From contig CASEAJ010000070.1 in NCBI GenBank assembly GCA_949285425.1, positions 1 through 64,000 on the forward strand: a stretch of 64,000 bases of DNA, read 5' to 3'. Below the pieces are notes generated by a model. That model searched no databases. It was not told the origin of the DNA and worked only from the letters and a program-made list of their open reading frames with translations. This stretch comes from an uncultured Porphyromonadaceae bacterium. Its GTDB lineage: Bacteria; Bacteroidota; Bacteroidia; Bacteroidales; Paludibacteraceae. A program made the position numbers and the translations under genes. Positions 44,286 to 54,169 of this stretch are shown here, piece by piece (position 1 is the first letter of the stretch; each line of letters begins with the position of its first letter).

Positions 44286-45722
44286 TTATCCCACACTTCC
44301 TTCCAGTGTAATCTGCAGCAGTTTCTGCGCCTCTACGGCAAATTCCATCGGCAGCTTGTTGATGACTTCCTTTGCGTAACCGTTCACTATCAGCCCCACG
44401 GCATCCTCGGTCGATATGCCTCGCTGGTTGCAGTAGAATATCTGGTCTTCGCTGATTTTCGAGGTGGTCGCCTCATGCTCGACGATAGCCGTATCATTGT
44501 GTACATCCATATATGGGAAAGTATGCGCCCCGCATTTGTCGCCCAGCAGCAGGCTGTCGCATTGCGAGAAATTGCGGGCATTTTCCGCATTCTTGTTTAC
44601 CCGCACCAGTCCGCGATAGCTGTTCTGGCTCCGTCCGGCCGAAATGCCCTTGGAGAGGATATGGCTGCGTGTATTTTTGCCCAAATGAATCATTTTCGTT
44701 CCGGTATCGGCCTGTTGGAAATTGTTTGTCACAGCCACCGAATAGAACTCGGCCGACGAATTGTCGCCCTGCAAAATGCAACTCGGATATTTCCAGGTGA
44801 TGGCCGAGCCCGTTTCAACCTGTGTCCATGACAGTTTGGCGTTGTCGCCTTTGCAAATGCCCCGCTTGGTCACAAAATTGTATATGCCGCCCTTGCCATC
44901 CTTGTCGCCCGGATACCAGTTCTGCACGGTAGAGTATTTCACTTCCGCATTCTTCATCACCACAATTTCCACAATAGCCGCATGCAGCTGGTTTTCATCG
45001 CGCATGGGTGCCGTACATCCTTCGAGGTAGGACACGTAACTGTCTTCGTCGGCCACAATGAGTGTACGTTCAAACTGCCCCGTGTTCATTGTGTTGATGC
45101 GGAAATAGGTGGACAGTTCCATGGGGCAGCGCACCCCCTTCGGGATATAAACGAACGAACCATCGCTGAAGACGGCACTGTTCAACGCTGCAAAAAAATT
45201 GTCCGTATAGGGAACCACCGAAGCCAGGTATTTCTGCACCAGGTCCGGATGATGTTCTACCGCCTCGCTGAAAGAGCAAAACACAATGCCCAACTCGGCC
45301 AGCGTTTCCTTGAAAGTGGTTTTCACCGACACGCTGTCCATGACCGCATCGACCGCCATTCCCGACAGGGCCTTCTGCTCTTCGAGCGGAATGCCGAGCT
45401 TGTCAAACGTCTTAAGCAGTTCCGGGTCCACTTCGTCAAGACTCTGCGGAGCATTCTTGCGTGGAGCTGCATAATAAATGATATCCTGATAGTCTATCGG
45501 AGGGATATTCAAGTGAGCCCAATCGGGCATTTCCAGTGTCAGCCAGTGGCGGTAAGCCTTCAGGCGAAACTCGAGCAACCATTCCGGCTCGTTCTTCTTG
45601 GCCGAAATGAGCCGGACAACCTCCTCATTCAAGCCTTTGGGAATAACCTCCGTCTCAATGTCGGTGGTAAAGCCGTATTTGTAGTCCTCGCTTGTTATCT
45701 TTCCTAATATATCTTCAGACAT
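44286..45722 (-). CDS. sufB: Fe-S cluster assembly protein SufB
   Basis: A 478-residue SufB, the main Fe-S scaffold. Recognisable stretches include [51 protein letters not shown] and [17 protein letters not shown]. First gene of the sufBCD unit, with a well-formed promoter in a repeated promoter element. sufS and sufE are 15 kb away in this window. Confidence 0.97.
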   Translation of the reverse strand: MSEDILGKITSEDYKYGFTTDIETEVIPKGLNEEVVRLISAKKNEPEWLLEFRLKAYRHWLTLEMPDWAHLNIPPIDYQDIIYYAAPRKNAPQSLDEVDPELLKTFDKLGIPLEEQKALSGMAVDAVMDSVSVKTTFKETLAELGIVFCSFSEAVEHHPDLVQKYLASVVPYTDNFFAALNSAVFSDGSFVYIPKGVRCPMELSTYFRINTMNTGQFERTLIVADEDSYVSYLEGCTAPMRDENQLHAAIVEIVVMKNAEVKYSTVQNWYPGDKDGKGGIYNFVTKRGICKGDNAKLSWTQVETGSAITWKYPSCILQGDNSSAEFYSVAVTNNFQQADTGTKMIHLGKNTRSHILSKGISAGRSQNSYRGLVRVNKNAENARNFSQCDSLLLGDKCGAHTFPYMDVHNDTAIVEHEATTSKISEDQIFYCNQRGISTEDAVGLIVNGYAKEVINKLPMEFAVEAQKLLQITLEGSVG

Positions 45723-45758
45723 GATTGTTTACTTTGTTTATGTTGCTGTTTGAGAATG

Positions 45759-45790
45759 CAAAAATAATGAAAGGTGAGCGGAGAGGCAAA
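45759..45790 (-). promoter_or_regulatory. Promoter of sufB within a repeated element
   Basis: Minus-strand TTTG (45787-45790), a 20-base spacer and TATTTTTG (45759-45766), 37 bases before the ATG. The spacer is almost the same as at the M20 peptidase promoter. Confidence 0.75.
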
Positions 45791-45939
45791 TGAAAACGAA
45801 GTTTTCAATTTGTCTATCCCGAACCGCCTCCTGTTTTATCCCAAAATAGTGATAGGTGAGCGGAGAAACGACTGGTTCGGTACATGCAAACCAACGAAAT
45901 CGTCGCTTCATGCCCATGATGTCGTGCATCTATGCCTTC

Positions 45940-46040
45940 GATGTTATCGTCCCACGTATGTGGGACACGCGTCTCACGCCCGTGGTACACGTGTCCCATA
46001 TATGTGGGACACGTGTACCACATACGTGGGACGATAACAT
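45940..46040. repeat. 22-bp-period palindrome array C (four units)
   Basis: Four 18-base near-palindromes begin at 45949, 45971, 45993 and 46015: GTCCCACGTATGTGGGAC, GTCTCACGCCCGTGGTAC, GTCCCATATATGTGGGAC and GTACCACATACGTGGGAC. Spacers are ACGC, ACGT and ACGT. The flanks ATGTTATC (45941-45948) and GATAACAT (46033-46040) form an inverted repeat, so the entire 100-base element is symmetric. It lies between copZ and sufB. Confidence 0.9.
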
Positions 46041-46126
46041 TTCGCTCAAAAAAACACGACTTCGTGCCGGAAAATCCACCACTTTCACACAGGCGGCCGG
46101 AAAATGGTTGAACCGCCCGAACAGAG

Positions 46127-46333
46127 TCAATGGATGTCGGCCGCCTTAAAGCCGGCGAAATCTATCATTCCGCGTATGTCATCATCGCTTATCTCGTGCT
46201 CCGACTCAAGCAACGCCGTTTTCGATGCCAAATCGACTTTTGCCGTGAGTCCTTCCACCGTGTTCAGCATGCTTTCCAACTTGGCGGCACAATGTTCGCA
46301 TTTCATGCCTTCTACCATAACTGTTTTTTTCAT
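46127..46333 (-). CDS. copZ: Heavy-metal-associated copper chaperone, CopZ-like
   Basis: A 68-residue HMA-domain protein with the metal-binding CxxC in VEGMKCEHCAAKLE. It probably shuttles Cu(I) to the ATPase encoded just upstream. ATG at 46333 (two codons after another ATG) starts it; 44 bases separate it from copA. The longer in-frame extension upstream overlaps copA and is rejected. Confidence 0.88.
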   Translation of the reverse strand: MKKTVMVEGMKCEHCAAKLESMLNTVEGLTAKVDLASKTALLESEHEISDDDIRGMIDFAGFKAADIH

Positions 46334-46377
46334 AACCATTCTGTTTATTATGGAGGGCCTGCATAGGCCAACCGTTT

Positions 46378-48672
46378 TCATATATGTTTTGCTTGTTTTC
46401 TTTCCGCTTTTTCCTTCAACGACCTGAACCGGCGCAACCGAAGGGCATTCATCACTACCGACACCGAACTGAAACTCATGGCCAAAGCAGCTACCATCGG
46501 ACTGAGTTTCCAGCCCAAGAACGAATAGAACACACCTGCAGCCAAAGGAATGCACACCAGATTATAGAAAAAGGCCCAGAACAGGTTTTCCTTGATGTTC
46601 CTCAACACCGCACGGCTCAACCGGAAGGCAGTGACCGCATCCAACAAGTCGCCTTTCATGAGCACCATATCGGCCGATTCGATGGCAATGTCCGTTCCGT
46701 TGGCAATGGCAATGCCCAAATCGGAACGCATCAAAGCAGGCGCATCGTTTATGCCGTCGCCTATCATGCTCACCTTCCGTCCTTCCGTCTGCAGTCGGAC
46801 GATTTCCCGGTCCTTGTCCTGCGGAAGCACTTCGGCCACCACATGCGACACATTCAACTCACGCCGGACGGCTGCAGCCGTTTTCCTGTTGTCGCCGGTC
46901 AGCATCACCACCTCCATGCCAGCCTGCCGCATTTGTTCAATGGCTTCACGACTCGTCGGTTTCAGCACATCGGCAACCGCCACCATGCCCAATACCTGTT
47001 GCTCGTCGGCCAGAAACAAGGGTGTCCGCCCCTGTTCGGCCAAGGTTTCCGCCTCAAGGGCATAAGCCTCACATTCCAGTTTACGCATGGTCATCAACCG
47101 GAGGCTGCCCACACAATAATGCTGTCCATCGATGCGGCCCTCAACTCCCAAGCCGGGAATAACTTCAAAAGATTCCGCATCATATCGGGGCACTTGCAAA
47201 CGTTCTGCCTCACGGACTACGGCCTCGGCCAACGGATGCTCGGACAGACGTTCCAATGCCGCCATGAACGACAACAGTTGTTCACGGCTCAAGGTCCGAC
47301 TCCTGACATCGGTCACCTGCGGTTTTCCTTCGGTAATCGTTCCCGTCTTGTCCAGCACAACCGTGTCTATCTTCCGCGCCTTCTCAAACGATTCGGCCGA
47401 TTTCACCAGAATGCCATATTCGGCTGCCTTGCCTGTACCCACCATGATGGCAACCGGAGTGGCCAACCCCAAGGCACAAGGACACGAAATGACCAACACG
47501 GAAATAGCTGTAGACAAGGCAAAATCAAACGGCCAGCCCAACAACAACCACACCGCTGCTGCCAACAGGGCAATGCCCATGACCACCGGCACGAAAACGG
47601 CACTGACCCGGTCGGCCAGTTTGGATATGGGAGCCTTTGACGCCGCCGCCTCGTTGACCAGTCCGATAATTTGCGACAAGGTGGTATCGCTCCCCACTTT
47701 CGTGGCGCGGAACGTAAACGCACCCGTCTGACTGACCGTGGCTGTGAGCACTGTGTCGCCCGGCTGCTTGAACACCGGCATGCTCTCGCCTGTCAGGGCC
47801 GACTCATCAACCGACCCTCCACCCTTCTCTATCACACCATCGACCGGCACACGCTGCCCGGGTTTCACCCGCACCAAATCGCCCACCCGGACTTCATCGA
47901 CCGGGACTTCCTTCTCCATACCGAAACGCACAATGACGGCGGTTTTCGGTGCCAGGTCCATCAGCTTGGTAATGGCTTCGGACGTCCTGCTTTTTGACTT
48001 GCTTTCAAGATATTTTCCCAAAGTGACCAAGGTGAGAATGGTACCGGCCGATTCAAAATACAAATCGTGGGCGAAACGCTGAACCAGTTCCATATCATGC
48101 GCATTCAACCCGGACCAAATGCGAAACAATGCATAAACTCCATACAATATGGCAGCCGAAGCTCCCACCGCCACCAGTGAATCCATATTGGGATTCGCCT
48201 TGAACAAGGCTCCGAACCCACGGGTGAAATACTTACGATTCCAATATACAATGGGAGCGAGCAACAACAGCTGTACCAATACCAGGAACAAGGCATGCTG
48301 TGTACCCACAAGAAATGCAGGAAGCGGCCATGCAAACATGTGTCCCATGGATACATACATCAACGGCAACAGGAACACAAACGACCTCCACCAACGGATA
48401 CGCATTTCACGCTGCTCGCGTACAGCCAAATCCACTGCCCGATCATGCCCCGGTCGGTCGGCATGTTCTTTAGCCGCATAACCGGCACCTGCTACAGCCT
48501 GCTCTATACCCTGTCTGTCTATCTTAGCCTCATCATACTCCACTACCATGCTGTTGGTAAGCAAATTGACCTGCACCGTGCGGATTCCATCAAGACCCGA
48601 CACACATTTCTCTACACGGGCCGAACAGGCCGCACAACTCATTCCTTCTATGTCGAACTGTTTCCTCTCCAT
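46378..48672 (-). CDS. copA: Copper-translocating P-type ATPase
   Basis: A 764-residue P1B-type ATPase exporting Cu(I) from the cytoplasm. One N-terminal HMA domain has GMSCAACSARVE (C13, C16). Then come membrane helices with the CPC motif (SCPCALGLATP), the TGES loop (LTGESMPVF), the phosphorylation motif VVLDKTGTITEGKP, the HP dipeptide (LSEHPLAEA) and GDGINDAPAL. CPC and the sixth-to-eighth helix context indicate copper or silver. It forms an operon with copZ. Confidence 0.94.
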   Translation of the reverse strand: MERKQFDIEGMSCAACSARVEKCVSGLDGIRTVQVNLLTNSMVVEYDEAKIDRQGIEQAVAGAGYAAKEHADRPGHDRAVDLAVREQREMRIRWWRSFVFLLPLMYVSMGHMFAWPLPAFLVGTQHALFLVLVQLLLLAPIVYWNRKYFTRGFGALFKANPNMDSLVAVGASAAILYGVYALFRIWSGLNAHDMELVQRFAHDLYFESAGTILTLVTLGKYLESKSKSRTSEAITKLMDLAPKTAVIVRFGMEKEVPVDEVRVGDLVRVKPGQRVPVDGVIEKGGGSVDESALTGESMPVFKQPGDTVLTATVSQTGAFTFRATKVGSDTTLSQIIGLVNEAAASKAPISKLADRVSAVFVPVVMGIALLAAAVWLLLGWPFDFALSTAISVLVISCPCALGLATPVAIMVGTGKAAEYGILVKSAESFEKARKIDTVVLDKTGTITEGKPQVTDVRSRTLSREQLLSFMAALERLSEHPLAEAVVREAERLQVPRYDAESFEVIPGLGVEGRIDGQHYCVGSLRLMTMRKLECEAYALEAETLAEQGRTPLFLADEQQVLGMVAVADVLKPTSREAIEQMRQAGMEVVMLTGDNRKTAAAVRRELNVSHVVAEVLPQDKDREIVRLQTEGRKVSMIGDGINDAPALMRSDLGIAIANGTDIAIESADMVLMKGDLLDAVTAFRLSRAVLRNIKENLFWAFFYNLVCIPLAAGVFYSFLGWKLSPMVAALAMSFSSVSVVMNALRLRRFRSLKEKAERKQAKHI

Positions 48673-48800
48673 CTATTTCACATCAAACACCCAAAACTTA
48701 CGAGTTTACAAGAAACATCACATGAGTGAATTTCCAACCCATTCGGGCACATTGTCTAAAACACTTTTCCTTTTTCAATTGTTCAGCCAATCCGGCATTC

Positions 48801-48842
48801 AAAAAAAAAAAACGGACAGAAAAGTTGTGTCTTTCCTGCCCG
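48801..48842 (-). terminator. Terminator of prfB
   Basis: Stem pairing CGGGCAGGAAAG with CTTTTCTGTCCG, followed on the minus strand by twelve T. Confidence 0.85.
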
Positions 48843-48877
48843 TTCTGTATAATTTTCCCTTATCGGGTCCGCATCGT

Positions 48878-49982
48878 TTAGTGAAACTCCATCAAATAAG
48901 CCTTGATGAAAGCATCGATGTCACCATCCATTACCTTTTGCACATCCGATGTCTGGTAATTCGTACGGTGGTCTTTTACGCGCCGATCATCGAATACGTA
49001 GCTGCGTATCTGCGAGCCCCATTCAATTTTTTTCTTTCCGGCTTCCACTTCAGCCGCAGCCGCACGGCGTTTTTCAAGCTCTATCTCATACAATTGCGAC
49101 CTCAACAACCGCATGGCATTTTCCTTGTTATCGAATTGCGAACGGCTTTCGGTGTTTTCTATCACTATTTCCTTCATTTCGCCGGTAGCATCATCCTTGT
49201 ATTTATAATGCAAACGCACACCGGTTTCCACCTTGTTCACGTTCTGTCCGCCGGCTCCCGATGAACGGAAGGTATCCCATGTCAGATTGGCCGGATTAAT
49301 TTCTATCTCAATGGAATCGTCCACCAAAGGCACCACAAATACCGATGTAAACGAAGTCATACGTTTCCCCTGAGCATTGAACGGCGATACACGTACCAGA
49401 CGGTGTACCCCGTTTTCACTTTTCAGATAACCATAGGCCATATCACCTTCTATCTGCATGGTCACCGTCTTAATGCCTGCTTCATCGCCTTCCTGATAGT
49501 TCGTTATCTCACATTTGTAACCTTGGCATTCGCACCAACGCTGATACATACGGAACAACATTTCTGCCCAGTCTTGGGCTTCGGTTCCACCCGCACCTGC
49601 CACAATTTTGATTACGGCACCCATGCTGTCTTCTTCCTTCGAAAGCATGTTCTTAAGTTCAAGTGCCTCTACCTGTGAGAGTGCAGCCTGATATGCATTG
49701 TCCAGTTCCTCTTCCGAAACGGCCCCCTCCTTATAGAAATCGTAAGCCAGTTGCAGTTCATCTGCTGCTGCTTTCACTGCTGCATAACCTTCGACCCATC
49801 TTTTCAGTTCCTTTACTTTACGCATTTGGACTTCGGCTTTCTTCGGGTCGTCCCAAAAGCCAGGTACCTGCGTACGCAATTCTTCCTCTTCTATTTGTAT
49901 GGTCTTTGAATCGATGTCAAAGATACCTCCTCAACGCGCTCTCGCGTTCCAACACATCCTTCAGTTGGTCTATTGTAATCAT
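48878..49982 (-). CDS. prfB: Peptide chain release factor 2, with programmed +1 frameshift
   Basis: RF2 terminates translation at UGA and UAA. The gene is in two frames. Twenty-one codons from ATG 49982 (MITIDQLKDVLERESALRRY) reach an in-frame TGA at 49917-49919. The bases there, AGGAGGTATCTTTGAC, carry an internal Shine-Dalgarno and a CTT-TGA-C slip site, as in E. coli prfB. Skipping one T continues with DIDSKTIQIEEEELRTQVPG for 346 more residues. Total about 367, normal for RF2. The codon-recognition SPF (LVRVSPFNAQG) and the catalytic GGQ (GAGGQNVNK) are present. RF2 thus controls its own synthesis. Confidence 0.96.
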
Positions 49983-50028
49983 ACTTATATATTATATTTG
50001 GTTTAATTTATTTCTTTATGGAACTATA

Positions 50029-50634
50029 TCATATTAAAATGCAGCACAAAAATACGGATAAAAATCCAACCGTGAAACCGGCCAGTACCTGAGCCGGGGT
50101 ATGGGCCTTTAATTCCACCCGCGACAATCCCAGCAAAACTGAAAGAAAAACAAGCAAAAGAATCAATGCAACCGGGTTATGTGCCAAGCGGTAACACAAT
50201 CCGCACACCGTTCCCACAAGCCCTCCAATGCCCGTCATGTGGGCACTGATTTTCCACTTCACATTCACCGCCATCAGTATCAGAACCGACAAAGCCGATC
50301 CACCAGCCAAAGCAACGACATAGCTCGGCATTTGCAACGTACGCCAGAAAAAGTAAGTCCAGAACACGTAAGCCAAAAACGAAAACAGATAGGGAAAAAC
50401 ACGCTGCTCTTTTTTTGATATGAAAAAATCATCAATGCTGCCTTTTTTCATCATCAAAAGAATGGGGAGCAACGGAAAAATCACCGTAAACAAAACCGTA
50501 CCCCCAATGGTCACCCCTTTAAACAATGCCGGCAAATAGGAAAACTCCTTCAACTGAAACAAGAAAACAATGCCGAACAAAGGCATGAACAGCGGCATAA
50601 GCACCACCGAAACTATATTGTAAAACCTATTCAT
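50029..50634 (-). CDS. PAP2-like membrane protein
   Basis: A 201-residue protein with about six membrane segments. The C-terminal half shows a PAP2-like signature: KISAHMTGIGGLVGTVCG, then LSRVELKAHTPAQVLAG. The first PAP2 motif is weak, so catalytic activity is uncertain. ATG at 50634 is used; the codon before it is TTG. It lies between rpoN (36 bases) and prfB (47 bases) in one direction. Confidence 0.65.
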   Translation of the reverse strand: MNRFYNIVSVVLMPLFMPLFGIVFLFQLKEFSYLPALFKGVTIGGTVLFTVIFPLLPILLMMKKGSIDDFFISKKEQRVFPYLFSFLAYVFWTYFFWRTLQMPSYVVALAGGSALSVLILMAVNVKWKISAHMTGIGGLVGTVCGLCYRLAHNPVALILLLVFLSVLLGLSRVELKAHTPAQVLAGFTVGFLSVFLCCILI

Positions 50635-50670
50635 CAACCCGTTAACCCATTACAATTACATATTTATACT

Positions 50671-52128
50671 TTATATCTCCTTTCTCAGTCTGGCTACCGG
50701 TATGTTCAATTGTTCACGATACTTCGCCACAGTGCGCCGGGCTATATTGTAACCTTTTTTCTTCAACACCTCAACCAGCCGGTCATCGTTCAGCGGATTG
50801 CGTTTATCCTCATGATCCACCGTTTCCTGCAATATCGTTTTTATTTCACGTGTGGAAACTTCCTCTCCCGAATCATTCGTCAATGACTCGGAAAAGAAAT
50901 ACTTCACCGGAAATATGCCAAACTCAGTCTGTATGTATTTGCTGTTGCTTACCCTCGATATGGTTGAAATGTCGAAACCAGTCATATCAGCAATATCCTT
51001 CAATATCATCGGCTTCAAACGGGTCTCATCACCTTCAAGAAAATAATCGTACTGAAAATCAACAATTGCACGCATGGTGGTAAGCAAAGTCTGCTGCCGT
51101 TGCTTAATAGCATCGATAAACCAGCGAGCCGAATCGATCTTCTGCTTCATGAACATCACGGCATCCTTCATTTCCTTCGTCTGGTTCTGCTTGTTGCCAA
51201 CATAGTCCTGCATCATGTCATTATACGTATTGCTCACACGCAAATCAGGCACATTGCTGTTGTTCAAATGTACCGTAAGCTGGCCTTCATCATTTTCCAA
51301 TATGAAATCGGGAACAATGGCCGACATGGATTTTTCCAGCACATTACCGCTCCAAGCACTACCCGGTTTCGGGTTGAGTCGTACAATCTCGGCTATCACA
51401 CGTTTCATCATGCCATCATCCATGGACAAGGCTTTCATTATTTTGTCATAATGCTTCATGGAAAAATCCTCAAAGCAGTCAGAAACTACCTTCCGGGCCA
51501 ATTTGACTTCATCGGTTTGTTTCTTACGTTCCAATTGCAACAAGAGACATTCTTTCAAGTCGGCAGCTCCCACTCCAGGCGGATCAAACTGACGGATAAT
51601 CTCGACTATGTGCCGCATTTCCTCATCTGTTGTCTGTATACCTGCCTGAAACACGATATCATCCACCATTGCTTCGGCTGTACGCCTCAGATAACCCTCT
51701 TCATCTATATTGCCAATCACATATTCGGCCAATCCACGCTCATGTTCATTCAAATCCTGCAATCCCAACTGATCGAGCAGAAATTCATGAAACGTCATTC
51801 CTGCCGAAAACGGAATACTTTCCCGTTTGTCGTCTTTCGATGCATTATTGACTTTCAATTTATAATCGGGAATATCATCATCGGGCATATATTCTTCCAA
51901 ATCCATATCGTCATTGTTGCCGCCCTCATCCATTTCAAAATCATCCTCCAACACATCTTCCTGCGTGTCAGTAACCTCAGTTCCTTCCTCCAATGCAGGG
52001 TTTTCTTCAAGTTCTTGCCGAATACGTTCCTCCAATTCCAAAGTTGGAATCTCAAGCATCTTAATCACTTGAATCTGTGCCGGCGAGAGCTTCTGCTGTA
52101 GTTTTTGTTGCAACTGCTGCTTTAACAT
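50671..52128 (-). CDS. rpoN: RNA polymerase sigma-54 factor
   Basis: A 485-residue sigma-54. The N-terminal activator-interacting region is Gln/Leu-rich (KQQLQQKLQQKLSPAQIQVI), followed by a strongly acidic linker (about 45-95), the core-binding domain (about 115-300) and the DNA-binding part with the RpoN box ARRTVAKYRE close to the end. ATG at 52128 is chosen over a TTG four codons upstream. The window also encodes a sigma-54 activator at the kdp locus. Confidence 0.96.
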   Translation of the reverse strand: MLKQQLQQKLQQKLSPAQIQVIKMLEIPTLELEERIRQELEENPALEEGTEVTDTQEDVLEDDFEMDEGGNNDDMDLEEYMPDDDIPDYKLKVNNASKDDKRESIPFSAGMTFHEFLLDQLGLQDLNEHERGLAEYVIGNIDEEGYLRRTAEAMVDDIVFQAGIQTTDEEMRHIVEIIRQFDPPGVGAADLKECLLLQLERKKQTDEVKLARKVVSDCFEDFSMKHYDKIMKALSMDDGMMKRVIAEIVRLNPKPGSAWSGNVLEKSMSAIVPDFILENDEGQLTVHLNNSNVPDLRVSNTYNDMMQDYVGNKQNQTKEMKDAVMFMKQKIDSARWFIDAIKQRQQTLLTTMRAIVDFQYDYFLEGDETRLKPMILKDIADMTGFDISTISRVSNSKYIQTEFGIFPVKYFFSESLTNDSGEEVSTREIKTILQETVDHEDKRNPLNDDRLVEVLKKKGYNIARRTVAKYREQLNIPVARLRKEI

Positions 52129-52296
52129 AAAAAAGGACAATGAACAATTAAAATTGGTAATTCTTGCATTCTGTACAATCCGTACTCATTCTTTCAATTC
52201 ATACGTTTGCCAAGAGAGTGTACAAAGATACACGTTTTTATAAAAACAGCCGAACCGAGAAATTGTTTTCGAGAGTCGACAAAAACATATCCTCTG

Positions 52297-53580
52297 TCAT
52301 TTTAGCGGCAAAAGATACTCCGCAAAAGACAACAAGTCGGGAAATAGCCAATCGGTGTATCGAGCGAACGTCGCATCTTCCGGAATTTCCGTAGCGAGAA
52401 ATACAGACGACATGCCTGCATTGCGTGCGAACTGCAAATCACTGATGGAGTCACCCACCATAACCGCACGAGAGAAATCAACCTCCGGAAAATCACGTTT
52501 CGCCTGCTCAGCCATACCGACAGCCGGCTTCCGGTTACGACTGTCTGCCGAAGCCAAATCGGGACAATGATATACGGCATCAATACGTGCTCCTGCCTGC
52601 CCGAGCCGTTGCATCATAAATGCATGAACCGACCGCAAATCGGCCTCAGAGAACAAACCTTTCCCAATACCCTGCTGGTTGGTAACAATGAAAATACGGT
52701 CGAAACGGCCGGCAAGTCGTGCCAAGGCCTCCGGAACACCAGGCAAAAATTCGAACCGGTCGACCGAAGTCACATAACCTCCGACTATACGACGGTTTAT
52801 CACTCCATCGCGGTCCAAGAACAAATAACGTTTGCCTGTCATACTTTCGGCAGATGGAAGTGACAGAAAAAGTCCGGTTGCAAAATCGGCTTGTGCCTTT
52901 TCATAATCAGCCGGTACGCCGATATCAATGAAATAGTCATCGAAGGGAACTCCGCAGAACACATCGGATTCATAACGTTTCTGCAACACTTCCTGTTCAA
53001 ATGAAAAGCGTTCGGCTGGAGCAACCTGACAGAACCATTCCTTGTCCACCACGTATATTCCACCGTTTATCCAGCCGGCTCCCAAATTATCCGCTTTTTC
53101 CCTGAATCCGATAATACGTGCATCCACGCCGAGCGACACATTACCATATCGCCCCGTATCGTCCATGTGTTTCAATGCAACGGTAAGCGGCACAGCACGA
53201 CTGCAATGAAACTCGGCCAAACGGTGAAAATCGACATCGAACAACGTATCACCGTTCAATACAAATACCGATTTGCCTTCAATGCATTCCATCGCCTTTT
53301 TTATGGCTCCACCGGTAAACAATGGCTCCGTCTCCCGGGAATAAACCAATGGCATACCCTTATAGCTTTCGCCGAAAAAACGCTCTATACATTCATGCTT
53401 GTATCCGGTTGACAGCACGACACGCCGCACACCACCTGCCCGCAGACGTTCGAGCACATACAACAGAAACGGCAAGCCTGCAACCGGAGCCATCGGTTTA
53501 GGCACATCACTCACAATATGCCGCAGGCGGGTACCAAACCCGCCTGCCAATACAATTGCTTCATCTACCTTCCGACTCAT
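52297..53580 (-). CDS. Fused D-glycero-D-manno-heptose 1-phosphate guanylyltransferase / heptose bisphosphatase
   Basis: A 427-residue two-domain enzyme of NDP-heptose synthesis. Residues about 1-235 are a nucleotidyltransferase of the HddC type (VLAGGFGTRLRHIVSDVPKP, VLNGDTLFDVD, DIGVPADYEKA). Residues about 250-427 are a GmhB-like HAD phosphatase (LFLDRDGVIN, FIVTNQQGIGKG, YHCPD, VGDSISDLQFA). The two activities would be the final nucleotidyl transfer and removal of the 7-phosphate. The start overlaps the gmhA stop by four bases. GDP use is inferred from hddA next door; ADP is less likely. Confidence 0.88.
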   Translation of the reverse strand: MSRKVDEAIVLAGGFGTRLRHIVSDVPKPMAPVAGLPFLLYVLERLRAGGVRRVVLSTGYKHECIERFFGESYKGMPLVYSRETEPLFTGGAIKKAMECIEGKSVFVLNGDTLFDVDFHRLAEFHCSRAVPLTVALKHMDDTGRYGNVSLGVDARIIGFREKADNLGAGWINGGIYVVDKEWFCQVAPAERFSFEQEVLQKRYESDVFCGVPFDDYFIDIGVPADYEKAQADFATGLFLSLPSAESMTGKRYLFLDRDGVINRRIVGGYVTSVDRFEFLPGVPEALARLAGRFDRIFIVTNQQGIGKGLFSEADLRSVHAFMMQRLGQAGARIDAVYHCPDLASADSRNRKPAVGMAEQAKRDFPEVDFSRAVMVGDSISDLQFARNAGMSSVFLATEIPEDATFARYTDWLFPDLLSFAEYLLPLK

Positions 53581-54161
53581 GGTTCTTTTCCAAACATTTT
53601 GGCTTCCACCATTTCACAAATAATGTGCCCCAACATAATATGAGCTTCCTGAATGCGGGGAGTATCGGTCGATGGCACATCGAGCAGATAATCGGCCAGT
53701 GAACTGAGAGCACCGCCTCCTTTACCGGTCATGGCCACCGTAATCACTCCCAACGAACGGGCTGTTTCAAATGCGTTCAATATGTTGCGCGAATGTCCCG
53801 ATGTGGACAGGCCTACCAATATATCCCCCCGATGACAGGCTCCGTTAATCATACGGGCGTATATCTGGTCATAGCCATAGTCATTGGCAACTGCTGTCAG
53901 ATATGAGGTATTGCAGTGCAAAGCTTCCGCATTCAGCGGCGAACGGTCAAAATAGAACCGGCCCGACAATTCAGCTGCCAAATGTTGTGCATCCGCGGCA
54001 CTGCCTCCGTTTCCGCAAAAAAGTATCCGGTTTCCTGCCCGCAACGACCGCACCATGGTGTCAGCCACTTGTTGCAGCGTATCGGTCAGACGAGGTGTCG
54101 CCAGCACCTGCTGTTTCACAGCAATGCTGTCTTCTATCGATTGCTTTATTCTTTCTATCAT
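53577..54161 (-). CDS. gmhA: Sedoheptulose-7-phosphate isomerase
   Basis: A 194-residue SIS-domain enzyme that converts sedoheptulose 7-phosphate to D-glycero-D-manno-heptose 7-phosphate, the first step of heptose nucleotide synthesis. SIS motifs: FCGNGGSAADAQHLAAELSG, then LVGLSTSGHSRNILNAFE. It overlaps the fused gene by four bases and lies eight bases after hddA. Confidence 0.94.
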   Translation of the reverse strand: MIERIKQSIEDSIAVKQQVLATPRLTDTLQQVADTMVRSLRAGNRILFCGNGGSAADAQHLAAELSGRFYFDRSPLNAEALHCNTSYLTAVANDYGYDQIYARMINGACHRGDILVGLSTSGHSRNILNAFETARSLGVITVAMTGKGGGALSSLADYLLDVPSTDTPRIQEAHIMLGHIICEMVEAKMFGKEP

Positions 54162-54169
54162 GTCTTTTG

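Larger units (their letters stand above)
45723..46126. other. Intergenic region upstream of sufB with duplicated promoter element and palindrome array
   Basis: About 400 bases. Next to sufB lies the promoter element (45759-45790); a diverged second copy follows at 45842-45873 (CAAAATAGTGATAGGTGAGC), 83 bases away. Beyond it, 45940-46040 holds palindrome array C. No ORF here looks coding. Confidence 0.6.

Noticed and set aside
42103..44831. Long plus-strand ORFs across sufB, sufC and sufD
   Set aside because: Antisense shadows of clearly identified suf genes on the minus strand.
46384..47640. 418-codon plus-strand ORF
   Set aside because: Antisense to copA; His/Arg-rich and without domains.
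49917..49919. Disrupted prfB pseudogene
   Set aside because: The stop is the conserved RF2 programmed frameshift site, with all elements present.
51100..52101. 333-codon plus-strand ORF
   Set aside because: Antisense shadow of rpoN.
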